A stretch of 64,000 nucleotides of DNA, taken from positions 4,340,001-4,404,000 of the forward strand of contig NZ_JACCFK010000001.1 in NCBI RefSeq assembly GCF_013410405.1. The letters are read 5' to 3'. The stretch comes from Amycolatopsis endophytica. GTDB lineage: Bacteria > Actinomycetota > Actinomycetes > Mycobacteriales > Pseudonocardiaceae. Below, one piece after another: positions 33,157 to 41,831 of this stretch. A model generated the notes under the pieces. That model ran no database searches. It saw nothing but the letters and a program-made list of their open reading frames with translations, and was not told where the DNA came from. Both the position numbers and the translations under genes were made by a program. Numbering within the stretch: the stretch's first letter is position 1; every line of letters begins with the position of its first letter.

Positions 33157-34413
33157 GTGACCGCAACCATCCCGTCCGACCAGCTCGACGATCTGGTCCT
33201 GGTGCTCGACCTGGTGCGCTCCGGTGCCGCACGGACGCGGCCGGAGCTGGGCAGGCGCTCGGGGCTGGGGCGCACGGTCATCAGCCAGCGGGTCGGTCAC
33301 CTGATGCGCGCCGGGCTGCTCGAGGACGGCGAACTGGGTCCCTCCAGCGGCGGGCGGGCCCCGCGTGAGCTGCGGTTCCGCTCGGATGCCGGGGTCATCC
33401 TCACCGCCGAGCTGGGCGCGACCAGCATCAGCGCCGGCCTCACCGATCTCGCCGGGACCCTGCTCGGGCAGCGGACCGAACCCTCCGACGTCGCCCGCGG
33501 GCCGGAACCCGTGCTCGCCCAGGTCGGGGCGCTCTTCGACGAGCTGCTGGCCACCCGGCCGGACGCGCCGGTGTGGGGTGTCGGCATCGGGCTGCCCGGT
33601 CCGGTCGAGTTCGCCACCGGACGGCCGAGCGCGCCGCCGATCATGCCGGGCTGGGACGGCTACCCCGTGCGCGACCACTTCGCCCGGCGGCACGACGCGC
33701 CGGTGTGGGTGGACAACGAGGTCAACACCATGACGCTGGGGGAGTTCCGGGCGGGCGCCGCCGCGGGGGTGCGCGACTACCTGTACGTGAAGATCGGCAC
33801 CGGCATCGGCGCGGGCCTGATCTCGGGCGGGCACCTGCACCGCGGCAGCCAGGGCTGCGCCGGCGACATCGGGCACACCGCGGCCCGCACCGACACGACG
33901 GTCGTGTGTCGCTGCGGCAACATCGGCTGCCTGGAAGCCCTCGCCGGTGGCGCGGCGCTGGCGCGGGACGGGGAAACCGCGGCCAAGGACGGCGGCAGCC
34001 CCGTCCTGGCCGCCCGCCTCACCGAGAACGGCGTCATCACCGCCGAAGACGTCACCTGGGCGGCGCAGAACGGCGACCGCGCGGCACTCGAACTGATCCA
34101 GCACGCCGGCCGCCTGATCGGGGACCAGCTGGCGATGCTGATCAGCTTCTTCAACCCGTCACTGCTGCTGATCGGCGGCGGGGTGGCCGGCGCGGGTGAC
34201 CACCTGCTGGCCGTGATCCGCGAGGTGATCTACGGCCGTTCCCTCCCGCTGGCCACGCGTGACCTGCGGATCGTGCGGTCGGTCCTGGGCGATCAGGCCG
34301 GTGTGGTGGGTGCGGCGTTCATGGTGCTGGACGAGCTGTTCACCCGCGACCGGCTGGCGCGCTGGATCGACGCGGGCAGCCCGGCGGGACTGCCGGACCT
34401 CACCGCGGCGTGA
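33157..34413 (+). CDS. ROK-family transcriptional regulator
   Basis: A 418-residue NagC/XylR-type protein. The N-terminal winged helix (VLDLVRSGAARTRPELGRRSGLGRTVISQRVGHLMRAGLL) is followed by an ASKHA sugar-kinase-like domain. Zinc-site residues are visible in GDIGHT and CRCGNIGCLE, the ROK consensus CXCGXXGCXE. The kinase-type sugar loop is VDNEVNTMTLGE, where a regulator-type Asn replaces the usual kinase Asp-containing motif. Likely represses the upstream Gfo/Idh gene and releases it on binding a sugar. GTG start with GAAGGGACC upstream. Confidence 0.88.
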   Translation: MTATIPSDQLDDLVLVLDLVRSGAARTRPELGRRSGLGRTVISQRVGHLMRAGLLEDGELGPSSGGRAPRELRFRSDAGVILTAELGATSISAGLTDLAGTLLGQRTEPSDVARGPEPVLAQVGALFDELLATRPDAPVWGVGIGLPGPVEFATGRPSAPPIMPGWDGYPVRDHFARRHDAPVWVDNEVNTMTLGEFRAGAAAGVRDYLYVKIGTGIGAGLISGGHLHRGSQGCAGDIGHTAARTDTTVVCRCGNIGCLEALAGGAALARDGETAAKDGGSPVLAARLTENGVITAEDVTWAAQNGDRAALELIQHAGRLIGDQLAMLISFFNPSLLLIGGGVAGAGDHLLAVIREVIYGRSLPLATRDLRIVRSVLGDQAGVVGAAFMVLDELFTRDRLARWIDAGSPAGLPDLTAA

Positions 34414-34420
34414 ACGACAA

Positions 34421-34453
34421 CGGGCCCGGCCCCCGCGAAGGGAACCGGGCCCG
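34421..34453. terminator. bidirectional terminator between ROK and cspA-like gene
   Basis: CGGGCCCGG (34421-34429) pairs perfectly with CCGGGCCCG (34445-34453) around a 15-base loop. It sits between convergent genes, 8 bp after the ROK stop and 19 bp from the cold-shock stop. Confidence 0.75.
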
Positions 34454-34471
34454 CCGAAGCCGAACGGGTCG

Positions 34472-34672
34472 TCAGAGGATGGTGACGCGGCTCGCCTGCG
34501 GGCCCTTCTGGCCCTGCGTGATCTCGAAGCTCACCTGCTGGTTCTCTTCGAGGCTACGGAAGCCGGAGCCGTCGATCTCCGAGTAGTGGACGAAGACGTC
34601 GGGGCCGCTTTCCTGGGCGATGAAGCCGAAGCCCTTCTCCGCGTTGAACCACTTGACGGTGCCCTGTGCCAT
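34472..34672 (-). CDS. cold-shock protein, CspA family
   Basis: A 66-residue OB-fold protein. KGFGFI is RNP1 and VFVHYSEI is RNP2, preceded by the universal [18 protein letters not shown] start. It binds single-stranded RNA/DNA as an RNA chaperone. AAGGAG lies seven bases before the ATG. It follows the 67-residue hypothetical gene by 32 bp on the same strand and may be co-transcribed; the spacer is AT-rich (AAAGAAGAAATATC). Confidence 0.95.
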   Translation of the reverse strand: MAQGTVKWFNAEKGFGFIAQESGPDVFVHYSEIDGSGFRSLEENQQVSFEITQGQKGPQASRVTIL

Positions 34673-34704
34673 GCGTTTTCTCCTTGATATTTCTTCTTTA
34701 CGGG

Positions 34705-34908
34705 TCAGAGCGCGCCTGTCGCGCCCTTGGTGGTCAGTCCGAGCATGTCGAGCAGCTCGCGGCAGTCCTGGACATCGAGCGCGTGGTCGGCGACCGTGCG
34801 CGCCGCGCGGTGGTTCGCGATCGCCTCACCCTCCGCCATCCGCGCGCGGGCCTCGGCGATCGGACCGCTGTCGGGTGCCGCCGGGGAAGCGTGCCGGGCC
34901 CAGGTCAT
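34705..34908 (-). CDS. hypothetical protein, 67 residues, upstream of cold-shock gene
   Basis: A small, mostly helical protein ([43 protein letters not shown]). GAAGGGAA precedes the ATG at good spacing. The mid-part [23 protein letters not shown] looks like a conserved helical pair. I do not know the family. Its position suggests expression with the cold-shock gene. Confidence 0.65.
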   Translation of the reverse strand: MTWARHASPAAPDSGPIAEARARMAEGEAIANHRAARTVADHALDVQDCRELLDMLGLTTKGATGAL

Positions 34909-34959
34909 GGTGTTCCCTTCGATCGACGAGTGACTTCTGCGGGGGAAGAACCATCCACA

Positions 34960-35376
34960 GTGGTCCGGTTTCCGGGCATGCCGCCGCGGGGCGCGGAAGA
35001 TCCGAAGTGGACGGTGGCCGCCGCGCGGACGACCTCGGTCATCGACGCGCTGTGGGGCGGCGTGGGCTCGGTCGCGGGAGATGCCGCGGAAGCCGTGGAA
35101 CTCAAAAAGGAACTTCTCTCGTGGGGGACCAGCAGCCCGGTGTTCGTCGTTCTCCCTGTCGAGCGCCAGCTCGAGGTTGTGGGACTGAAGGGAACGAAGC
35201 CGGCCCGGCTGCCAGCATGCGAGATACTCCCGACGCGAATAACCCTACCGTACGGGACCGGGCTCGTCACGGTTCCGGCGGGGTGGGTCTTCGGCCAGCT
35301 TACCCCTCATGATCATCATCGTGTGCGGGGGCCCGCTTCCGGCGCGCCGGAAGCGGGGCTGATCGCGAGCGCGTAA
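34960..35376 (+). CDS. possible hypothetical protein in an otherwise empty 500-bp stretch
   Basis: The only plausible gene in the 500-bp stretch 34909-35409. It could start at GTG 34960 or ATG 34978 and code for about 132-138 residues. The first two thirds keep a G/C-rich third position and read sensibly (WTVAAARTTSVIDALWGGVGSV ... SSPVFVVLPVERQLEVVGL). The last third has poor codon use and runs through a 26-bp palindrome, so it may be degraded. The opposite strand is Ser/Thr/Pro-rich, as expected of a shadow frame. No good Shine-Dalgarno. Confidence 0.35.
   Translation: MVRFPGMPPRGAEDPKWTVAAARTTSVIDALWGGVGSVAGDAAEAVELKKELLSWGTSSPVFVVLPVERQLEVVGLKGTKPARLPACEILPTRITLPYGTGLVTVPAGWVFGQLTPHDHHRVRGPASGAPEAGLIASA
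35332..35357. repeat. perfect 26-bp palindrome
   Basis: CCCGCTTCCGGCG (35332-35344) is followed immediately by its exact complement CGCCGGAAGCGGG (35345-35357), so there is no loop. It lies 53 bp before the DUF2630 start. A looser inverted repeat GTTCGG/CCGAAC follows in the leader (about 35378-35398). It could be an operator or a cruciform-type terminator. Confidence 0.7.
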
Positions 35377-35409
35377 GTTCGGACGCGGACGCCGAACGAG
35401 GAGAGCACC

Positions 35410-35652
35410 ATGTCTGACCAGGACATCATCGGCAACATCGACCAGCTGATCGCCGAGGAGCACGAGCTGCGGTCGCGTTCGGTCGGCGACGGCCTGAGCG
35501 ACGAGGACCGCACCCGCATGCGCCGCGTCGAGGAGCAGCTGGACCAGTGCTGGGATCTGCTCCGTCAGCGCCGCGCGGCCCGCGAGTTCGGCGAGAACCC
35601 GGACACCGCGCAGGCCCGCCCGGTGAGCGAGGTCGAGTCCTACCGCCAGTGA
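35410..35652 (+). CDS. DUF2630 family protein
   Basis: An 80-residue, largely helical protein. It has the DUF2630 pattern: IxxLIAEEHELRSR near the N-terminus, then RRVEEQLDQCWDLLRQRRAAREFG and a short tail RPVSEVESYRQ. The family is widespread in actinobacteria and without known function. GAGGAG lies before the ATG. A flavin reductase gene follows 72 bp downstream on the same strand. Confidence 0.88.
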   Translation: MSDQDIIGNIDQLIAEEHELRSRSVGDGLSDEDRTRMRRVEEQLDQCWDLLRQRRAAREFGENPDTAQARPVSEVESYRQ

Positions 35653-35723
35653 GGAATACCCGTCCTGCCCGGGTCGTTGTGCCCTGTAGTTGAACGCACA
35701 ACTACCTGAGCAGGGTGAGGTCC

Positions 35724-36335
35724 ATGTCCCGCACACTCGTGGTCGTCTCGGCCGGTCTGAGCAGTCCTTCGTCGACGCGGCTGCTGGGTGACCGGCTCGC
35801 GCAGGCCACTACCCGCGAGATCGACGCCGCGATCGAGGTCGTCGAACTGCGCGACCTGGCCACCGACATCGCGCACAACCTGGTCACGGGCTTCCCGAGC
35901 CCCAAGCTGGGCGACGCGATCGAGACCGTGACCCGCGCGGACGGGCTGATCGTCGTCACGCCGATCTTCAACGCCTCCTACAGCGGTCTGTTCAAGTCGT
36001 TCTTCGACGTGATCGAGACCGGGGCGCTGGAGGGCAAACCGGTCCTGCTCGCCGCCACCGCGGGCACCGCGCGGCACTCGCTCGCCCTGGAGTTCGCGCT
36101 GCGGCCGCTGTTCGCCTACCTGCGTGCGGACGTCGTGCCGACAGCCGTGTTCGCCGCCTCCGAAGACTGGGGTGCGGCCGACGGGCCGGAGGGCGACCTC
36201 ACGGCCCGCATCGACCGTGCCGCCGGTGAGCTGGCGTCCGTGCTCGGCGGACGGCCCGGCGAGCCCGTCGCCGAAGAGGAATTCGTCCCCTTCGAGCAGC
36301 AGCTCGCCCGCCTGGGCATCACGTCATCGCGTTGA
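35724..36335 (+). CDS. NADPH-dependent FMN reductase (CE1759-type flavoprotein)
   Basis: A 203-residue flavodoxin-fold reductase. LVVVSAGLSSPSSTRLLGDRL is the phosphate-binding N-terminus, TPIFNASYSGLFKSFFDVIE is the FMN-isoalloxazine loop typical of the SsuE/CE1759 group, and LLAATAGTARHSLALEFALRPLF follows. Supplies reduced FMN to monooxygenases or reduces quinones. The ATG at 35724 is preferred to a GTG 9 bp earlier. Its 3' end overlaps the convergent acyl-CoA dehydrogenase gene by 17 bp. Confidence 0.85.
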   Translation: MSRTLVVVSAGLSSPSSTRLLGDRLAQATTREIDAAIEVVELRDLATDIAHNLVTGFPSPKLGDAIETVTRADGLIVVTPIFNASYSGLFKSFFDVIETGALEGKPVLLAATAGTARHSLALEFALRPLFAYLRADVVPTAVFAASEDWGAADGPEGDLTARIDRAAGELASVLGGRPGEPVAEEEFVPFEQQLARLGITSSR

Positions 36336-37479
36336 CGCCGGTCAGGTCCCTGCCGATGATCAGTTTCTGCACCTGGCTGGTGCCTTCGTAGAGGGTCAGG
36401 ACGCGGGCGTCGCGGACGTACTTGCCGACCGGGTACTCGTCGATGAACCCGTAACCGCCGAACACCTGCAGGCAGTTGTTGGTCACCCGCACCGCGGTCT
36501 CGCTCGCGTGGTACTTCGCCGCCGAAGCGTCCGTCGCGTACTCCTTGGGCTTCATCCCGGCGTCGGCCATGCGGGCGACCTGGTGCGTGAGCAGCCGTGA
36601 TGCCTGCACGTCCACGGCGGCGTCCGCGATCAGCTCCTGCACCAGCTGGAACGACGCGATCGGCTTGCCGAACTGCTCGCGTTCGCCCGCGTAGCGGGTG
36701 GCCGCGTCCAGTGCCGCCTGCGCGACGCCGACCGCCCCCGCGGCCACCGAAATGCGGCCGCGGGACAGCGTGCCGAGCGCGATGCCCAGTCCCTTGTCGA
36801 CCTCCCCGAGCCGCGCCGAGTCGGGTACGCGCACGTTGTCGTAGGTCAGTTCCGCGGTCGCCTGGCCGCGCAGGCCGAGCTTGCCCTTGATCTCCTTCGC
36901 GGTGAAGCCGGGGGAGTCGGTGGGCACGAGGAACGCGGTGATGCCGCGGTCACTCGTCCGGGCGAAGGTCAGCGCGACTTTGGCCCAGGTGCCGTTGGTG
37001 ATGAACATCTTGCCGCCGTTGAGGACCCAGTCCGAGCCGTCGCGCTTGGCGCGGGTGCTCAGCGATCCGGCGTCGGACCCGGTGCCCGGTTCGGTGAGCC
37101 CGAAACAGCCCAGCGCCTCGCCGCTGATCAGCCGCGGCAGCCACTCCTGCCTCTGCTCGTCGGTGCCGTGCGCGGCGATCGTCTTCGCCACCAGCCCGAG
37201 CGACACCGACACGATCCCCCGGACCGCAGAATCGCCGCGGCCCAGCTCCTCGGTGACCAGCACGTAGGACAACATGTCGGCGTCCACGCCGCCGTAGCGC
37301 TCATCCAGTGTCAGGCCGAGGAAACCCAGCTCACCGAGCCGCCGCACCACGGACTGGTCGACGTGCTCGGCGCGGTCCCACTCGCGGGCGTGCGGCGCGA
37401 TCTCGGCGTCCACGAACTCAGCCGCCATCGTGCGGAAGTCGCGCTGGGTCTCGGTGAGCCCGAAATCCCGTGCCAGCAT
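36319..37479 (-). CDS. acyl-CoA dehydrogenase
   Basis: A 386-residue FAD enzyme. GCFGLTEPGTGSDAGSL is the first ACAD signature, WVLNGGKMFITNG the FAD-contact strand, and QVFGGYGFIDEYPV the second signature. YEGTSQVQKLIIGRDL contains the catalytic-base Glu (about 367). It introduces the alpha-beta double bond in an acyl-CoA and passes electrons to ETF. It is the last gene of the CoA transferase-dehydrogenase unit, 13 bp after the hydroxyacyl-CoA dehydrogenase, with GAGAAGGAG before its ATG. Its exact chain length or dicarboxylate preference is not readable. Confidence 0.92.
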   Translation of the reverse strand: MLARDFGLTETQRDFRTMAAEFVDAEIAPHAREWDRAEHVDQSVVRRLGELGFLGLTLDERYGGVDADMLSYVLVTEELGRGDSAVRGIVSVSLGLVAKTIAAHGTDEQRQEWLPRLISGEALGCFGLTEPGTGSDAGSLSTRAKRDGSDWVLNGGKMFITNGTWAKVALTFARTSDRGITAFLVPTDSPGFTAKEIKGKLGLRGQATAELTYDNVRVPDSARLGEVDKGLGIALGTLSRGRISVAAGAVGVAQAALDAATRYAGEREQFGKPIASFQLVQELIADAAVDVQASRLLTHQVARMADAGMKPKEYATDASAAKYHASETAVRVTNNCLQVFGGYGFIDEYPVGKYVRDARVLTLYEGTSQVQKLIIGRDLTGVNAMT

Positions 37480-37492
37480 GGGCTTCTCCTTC

Positions 37493-38971
37493 TCAGACGT
37501 CGGCGGGCGCGGTGCTCAGGGGCAGGCGCAGCTGGGCGCGTTCGGTCAGCCAGCGCGTCGGCCGATAGCGGGGGTCACCGGTGGCTTCGTGCAGGGCGCG
37601 CTGCAGCGTGAGCAGCCGGGCCGGGCCGATGTCGTCGCCCCAGGCCAGCGGGCCCTTCGGGTAGCCGAGGCCCAGACGCACGCCGAGGTCGATGTCCTCC
37701 GGCGCGGCGATGCCCTGCTCGGCGATCGACGCCGCCACCGACACGATCGAGGACACGAGCCGCTGCGCGACCCCGCCCTCGACGTCCCGCACCACCGACA
37801 CTGCCTTGTCGCCGCGCGCGAGCACCGCACGGGCGTCCCGCGCCGCGGCCGGGTCGGCGGCCGGGGTGATCGCCAGGACGCGCCGTCCGGTGCGGACCGA
37901 CAGCGGGTCGACGCCGAAGGACCGCTCCGGCGGCAGGCCCTGCGCGGCGATCGCGGTCGCGACCGTCGTGCCCCAGGTCGTGACCAGTGCGATCGCGTCA
38001 TCGGCCAGCGTGTCGGCGACCTTCGCTCCGACCTCGGTCAGCACCGTGCGCAGCTCGTCGTCGTCCGTCCACACCGGACGGTCCGCGTCACCCGTGACGG
38101 GCTTCTCGGCGGGCTTTTCCGCCCCGTCGGCGTAGTCGAACCAGCCTTCCCGCGTCTTGCGGCCGTGCAGCCCCGCGGCGACGCGATTCGGTGTCAGGAA
38201 GGACGCCCGCAACCGGTCGGAGTAGCGGAAACCGGCCCAGATCGACTCGATCACGGTGGCGGTGACGTCGAGCCCGGTGAGGTCCATCAGCTCGAACGGG
38301 CCCATTTTCAGGCCCAGCACGTCACGCGCGATCCGGTCCAGCTCGGCCGGTCCGGCGGCCTGCTGTTCCAGCAGCGCCAGCGCCTCGGTGACCAGGCCGC
38401 GGCCGGCGTGGTTGATCAGGAAACCCGGCGTGTCCGACACGACCACCGCGTGATGACCGGTTTCGCGGACCAGCGCGGACACCGACTCCACCACGTCGGG
38501 CCGGGTCCGGGCGCCGGGGATGACCTCGACGATCTTCATCAGCGGCGCCGGGTTGAAGAAGTGCAGGCCGACCAGCCGCGCCGGATCCCTCAGCCGCGCG
38601 GCGATCTGCGTGACCGGCAGCGACGAGGTGTTGGTGGCGAAGACGGCCGATTCGGGCAGCGCCTTCTCCAGCTCGGTGAAGAGCGCGGCCTTGGTGTCCA
38701 GATCCTCCCGGATCGCCTCGATCACCAGGTCCGCCTCGCCCGGCTGGGCGGGGGAGTCCAGCGGCACCAGGCGATCCGCGATCGCGGCGGCCTCTTCGGC
38801 CGTGCTGCGGCCCTTCTCGACGGCCCGGTCGAGCATGCCGCGGATGAACTCCACGGCCTCGCCGACCGACTCCGGCCGGGCGTCGGCCAGCTCCACGGTG
38901 TGCCCGGCGGTCGCGGCCCACTGGGCGATCCCGCGGCCCATCACCCCGGTTCCGACGATCCTGATGCGCAC
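37493..38971 (-). CDS. 3-hydroxyacyl-CoA dehydrogenase (PaaH/DcaH-like)
   Basis: About 492 residues. The NAD Rossmann motif is GTGVMGRGIAQ; ATNTSSLPVTQIA and GLHFFNPAPLMKIVEVI carry the catalytic His-Glu environment. Two C-terminal 3HCDH domains follow (FLINHAGRGLVTEAL and GLGYPKGPLAWGDDIG), as in 3-hydroxyadipyl-CoA dehydrogenases. Oxidises 3-hydroxyacyl-CoA to 3-oxoacyl-CoA. The GTG at 38971 is preferred because AAGGAG sits six bases upstream. The ATG at 38986, which overlaps the CoA-transferase stop, contains that Shine-Dalgarno within its own codons. Confidence 0.88.
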   Translation of the reverse strand: MRIRIVGTGVMGRGIAQWAATAGHTVELADARPESVGEAVEFIRGMLDRAVEKGRSTAEEAAAIADRLVPLDSPAQPGEADLVIEAIREDLDTKAALFTELEKALPESAVFATNTSSLPVTQIAARLRDPARLVGLHFFNPAPLMKIVEVIPGARTRPDVVESVSALVRETGHHAVVVSDTPGFLINHAGRGLVTEALALLEQQAAGPAELDRIARDVLGLKMGPFELMDLTGLDVTATVIESIWAGFRYSDRLRASFLTPNRVAAGLHGRKTREGWFDYADGAEKPAEKPVTGDADRPVWTDDDELRTVLTEVGAKVADTLADDAIALVTTWGTTVATAIAAQGLPPERSFGVDPLSVRTGRRVLAITPAADPAAARDARAVLARGDKAVSVVRDVEGGVAQRLVSSIVSVAASIAEQGIAAPEDIDLGVRLGLGYPKGPLAWGDDIGPARLLTLQRALHEATGDPRYRPTRWLTERAQLRLPLSTAPADV

Positions 38972-38982
38972 GGTCCTCTCCT

Positions 38983-39738
38983 TCATCGCAGATACACCCG
39001 CTCCGGGTCGACATCCTCGCGCAGCAACCGTAGTTCTGCCTCGCTGGGCGGTTCGATCACCGGCACCTCGTCGGCGACCTTCAGCGGCCAGCCGGTCGCC
39101 TCGCGCGCCTGCTCGACCGTGACGCCGGGGCGCAGCGCGGCCAGCCGCAGCTCTTCGCCGGGGCCGCCGCGCGCGAGGATGCCCAGCTCGGTGATCACCT
39201 TGGTGACGCCGAGGCCGAACGGGGTGACGCCGTCGGCGAGCGCGCGGTCCGGTCCCGGCGAGGTGCAGAAGTCCAGCTCGTCCACAAAGGACCACGGATC
39301 GTGGCGGCGCATCACCACGAACACCTCGCGCGAGTTCGCCATGACCTCCATCGCACCACCCGATCCGGGCAGGCGCACGGTGGGCCCGTGCCAGTCGCCG
39401 ATGACCGAGGAGTTCAGGTTGCCCCACCGGTCGATCTGCGCGGCGCCGAGGAACCCGACATCGATGTGCCCGCCCTGCAGGACGTAGCCGAAGAGCGCCG
39501 GCATCGACAGCACGGCCTCGGCGCCGGTGATGAGCACCGCGTCGGCGATGGTCTCCGGCAGGTGCGACGGGTGCGCCCCGCACACGCCGGATTCGTAGAC
39601 GATCTCCAGGTCCGGTGCGACGGTCAGGTGCGCCAGCGACGCGGCCAGCGTGGGCAGGCCGATCCCGGCGAACACGGTTCGCCTTCCCGCCAGCTCGCGG
39701 GAGGCGATCACGGACAGGACTTCCGAGGATGTGGACAT
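38983..39738 (-). CDS. CoA-transferase family I, subunit B
   Basis: A 251-residue beta subunit of the GctB/CatJ type. FAGIGLPTLAASLAHLTVAPDLEIVYESGVCGA contains Glu49 in YESG, at the position of the Glu that forms the CoA thioester in glutaconate-type transferases. GGHIDVGFLGAAQIDRWGNLN and the PGSGGA loop are also conserved. Works with the upstream A subunit to activate a free acid by CoA exchange. The ATG is one base past the A-subunit stop (TGACATG). Confidence 0.87.
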   Translation of the reverse strand: MSTSSEVLSVIASRELAGRRTVFAGIGLPTLAASLAHLTVAPDLEIVYESGVCGAHPSHLPETIADAVLITGAEAVLSMPALFGYVLQGGHIDVGFLGAAQIDRWGNLNSSVIGDWHGPTVRLPGSGGAMEVMANSREVFVVMRRHDPWSFVDELDFCTSPGPDRALADGVTPFGLGVTKVITELGILARGGPGEELRLAALRPGVTVEQAREATGWPLKVADEVPVIEPPSEAELRLLREDVDPERVYLR

Positions 39739-39739
39739 G

Positions 39740-40672
39740 TCAGAGCCTCCGCCCGTAGTTCACCGGTTCGCTCAGCGCCTCGCCGACGGCCAGTCCCGCC
39801 CAGAAGTCGTCGCCGAGCTTGGCGACGTACTCGGCGTGGTCGGCGGTGCCGTGGATCCATTCCGCCATCCAGGCGGCCAGTTTTTCCTTGTCCCTGCTGA
39901 TGCCGGACCACGCGCGGTAGAAGGCGTTGTCGCGGTCGTAGTAGCCCTGCGCGAACGAGGGGTGCGCGCCACGCGGCACCTCGACCACGGCGTCGATCGC
40001 GTGCGCGGGCACGACCGTCCGGTTCGGGTCGGAGCGGACCACCTCGTCGGCCACGACTTCCTCGACCACGACGATCGCCTTCGCCGCCGCGAACACCGCC
40101 TCGGCCTGCACACCGGTCAGGCCCCAGATCTGGGTGTTGCCCGCCCGGTCGGCGCGCTGGGCGTGGATGATCGTCACGTCCGGGTTGAGCGGTGGCACCA
40201 CGTAGATCTGCTCGCCGTCGCCGTAGGGTGAGGTGACCTTGCGGATGTCCGGGTTGACGGCAGGCAGGTCGCTGCCGGCGTAGGAGTGCAGCGGGTAGAA
40301 CGGCAGGCGCTGTGCCCCGGCGAGGTAGCGGCAGATCAGGCCGTAGTGGCTGTACTCCACGAACTCCAGCGGTGCCGGGTCCGCGTGCTCGACACGTCGG
40401 CGCAGCTCGCCCAGCGACCCGGCCGAGGAGTTGCCGACGAACGACGACACCAGCTTGCGCACGCATCCGCCCGCGAGCATCTGGTCGACGACGATGTCCG
40501 CGGTCATCCGGACGACGGTCAGGTCGCGGCGGCCCTGCCGGATGATCTCGTGCCCGGCCGCGGTCGGGATGAGGTGCGTGAACCCTTCGAGCGCCACGGT
40601 GTCCCCGTCGTGCACGAAGGCCGCGATCGCCGCGCGCAGGCTCATCGTCTTGTCCGGGCTCGGACGGGGCAT
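39740..40672 (-). CDS. CoA-transferase family I, subunit A
   Basis: A 310-residue alpha subunit of the GctA/CatI type: AIAAFVHDGDTVALEGFTHLIPTAAGHEIIRQGRRDL at the N-terminus, GGCVRKLVSSFVGN, IHAQRADRAGNTQIWGLTG, and VVVEEVVADEVV. First gene of a four-gene unit (A, B, hydroxyacyl-CoA dehydrogenase, acyl-CoA dehydrogenase) and divergent from a LysR regulator. The gene set would activate and beta-oxidise a carboxylic acid. The resemblance to dca/cat transferases suggests a dicarboxylate or 3-oxoadipate-like acid, which is inference. Confidence 0.87.
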   Translation of the reverse strand: MPRPSPDKTMSLRAAIAAFVHDGDTVALEGFTHLIPTAAGHEIIRQGRRDLTVVRMTADIVVDQMLAGGCVRKLVSSFVGNSSAGSLGELRRRVEHADPAPLEFVEYSHYGLICRYLAGAQRLPFYPLHSYAGSDLPAVNPDIRKVTSPYGDGEQIYVVPPLNPDVTIIHAQRADRAGNTQIWGLTGVQAEAVFAAAKAIVVVEEVVADEVVRSDPNRTVVPAHAIDAVVEVPRGAHPSFAQGYYDRDNAFYRAWSGISRDKEKLAAWMAEWIHGTADHAEYVAKLGDDFWAGLAVGEALSEPVNYGRRL

Positions 40673-40724
40673 CGTCGCTCCTGGTGTGGTTCGCGGATGG
40701 GGCGGTTCTCACCGTGCCAGGCAG

Positions 40725-40750
40725 ATTGATTAGTGTCCAATACCGAATCA
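40725..40750. promoter_or_regulatory. LysR-type binding region
   Basis: In an AT-rich island between divergent genes, ATTG (40725-40728) is mirrored by CAAT (40738-40741), a LysR-type interrupted dyad. It overlaps a second dyad TGATT (40727-40731) / AATCA (40746-40750). It lies 29 bp before the LysR start and about 55 bp before the CoA-transferase start, where an activator/autorepressor would bind. Confidence 0.5.
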
Positions 40751-40778
40751 GAGTCAGATCAAGACGGAGCTGGTAATA

Positions 40779-41675
40779 GTGGAGCTGCGCTACCTGACGT
40801 CGTTCCTGGCCGTGGCCGAGGAACTGCACTTCGGCCGGGCGGCCAAGCGCCTGCAGATGGCGCAGCCGCCGCTGTCCCAGCAGATCCGGCAGCTGGAGAA
40901 GGAGCTGGGTGTTCAGCTGTTCGAGCGCAACACGCGCTCGGTGCGGCTGACCAGCGCGGGCGAGTCGTTCCTGGAGCCGGTGCGGCAGGTGATGGAGGAC
41001 CTCGACATCGCGACGAAGGCCGCCCGTGCCGCCGGTCGTGGCGAGTACGGGCGCGTGACGGTGGGCTTCGCGGGTGCGTCGAGCCACGAAAGCCTGCCGT
41101 TGCTGACCCGGGCGGTGCGGGCCGCGCATCCCGGGCTGGAGCTGGTGATGCGCGGCCAGACGTACGCGAACGTGGCTCTGGCGCGGGTCGCGGACGGGTC
41201 GCTGGACCTGGGGTTCGTGCGGTTGCCGGTCACCCAGCCCGGTGTGTCGGCGCGGGTGATCGACGAGGAGGAGATGATCTGCGCGATGCCCTCGGACCAC
41301 CCGTTGGCGCGCCTGGATTCCGTTCCGGTCGAGGCGCTGGCGGAGGAGCCGTTCGTGAGTTTTCCGGCCAACGCGGGGTCGACCGTGCGCGATGCGACGG
41401 TGCGGGTTTGCGTGTCGGCCGGGTTCAATCCGCGGGTGGTGCAGGAGGCGCCGGACTCGTACACGATCCTCGCCCTGGTCGCGGCCGGGGTCGGGGTGAC
41501 GCTGACCTTGTCGTCGTGTCAGCACATTCAGCAGACCGGACTGGCTTACCGGCCGCTGGCGGGGGAGGTTGTGCGGTTGCAGGCTGCGCTGGCCTGGCGG
41601 CCGGACAATCCTTCGGCGGCTTTGCGGACCGTGCTGGGGATTGCTGAGGTTGCTTTGCCTACTCCGGTTTCGTAG
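40779..41675 (+). CDS. LysR-family transcriptional regulator
   Basis: A 298-residue LysR protein. The N-terminal winged helix is textbook (LTSFLAVAEELHFGRAAKRLQMAQPPLSQQIRQLEKELGVQLFERNTRSVRLTSAG), followed by a two-lobed effector domain. It is close to the CatR/BenM-type group, which senses cis,cis-muconate-like acids. Divergent from the CoA-transferase operon, so it probably activates that operon in response to its substrate or a CoA-linked intermediate. The GTG start gives MELRYL, the standard LysR opening. Confidence 0.9.
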   Translation: MELRYLTSFLAVAEELHFGRAAKRLQMAQPPLSQQIRQLEKELGVQLFERNTRSVRLTSAGESFLEPVRQVMEDLDIATKAARAAGRGEYGRVTVGFAGASSHESLPLLTRAVRAAHPGLELVMRGQTYANVALARVADGSLDLGFVRLPVTQPGVSARVIDEEEMICAMPSDHPLARLDSVPVEALAEEPFVSFPANAGSTVRDATVRVCVSAGFNPRVVQEAPDSYTILALVAAGVGVTLTLSSCQHIQQTGLAYRPLAGEVVRLQAALAWRPDNPSAALRTVLGIAEVALPTPVS

Positions 41676-41831
41676 CCGCTACGCGGGTTGTTGCGCTGCG
41701 CGCGGCTTGCCGCTACGCGGGTTTCTCAAGCGCCGGGCTCGCAAGCTCGCAGTTGATCGGGGTGCGGGGGAGGGCTGGGCGGCCTGGTGGGTCGCCTTCC
41801 GTTGCCGGGTGGCGGTTCGGCCGCCGGGAGC

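Noticed and set aside
34905..35270. A 121-codon minus-strand gene
   Set aside because: Its Ser/Thr/Pro-rich composition is that of a shadow frame. The plus strand has the better, though still weak, coding signal.
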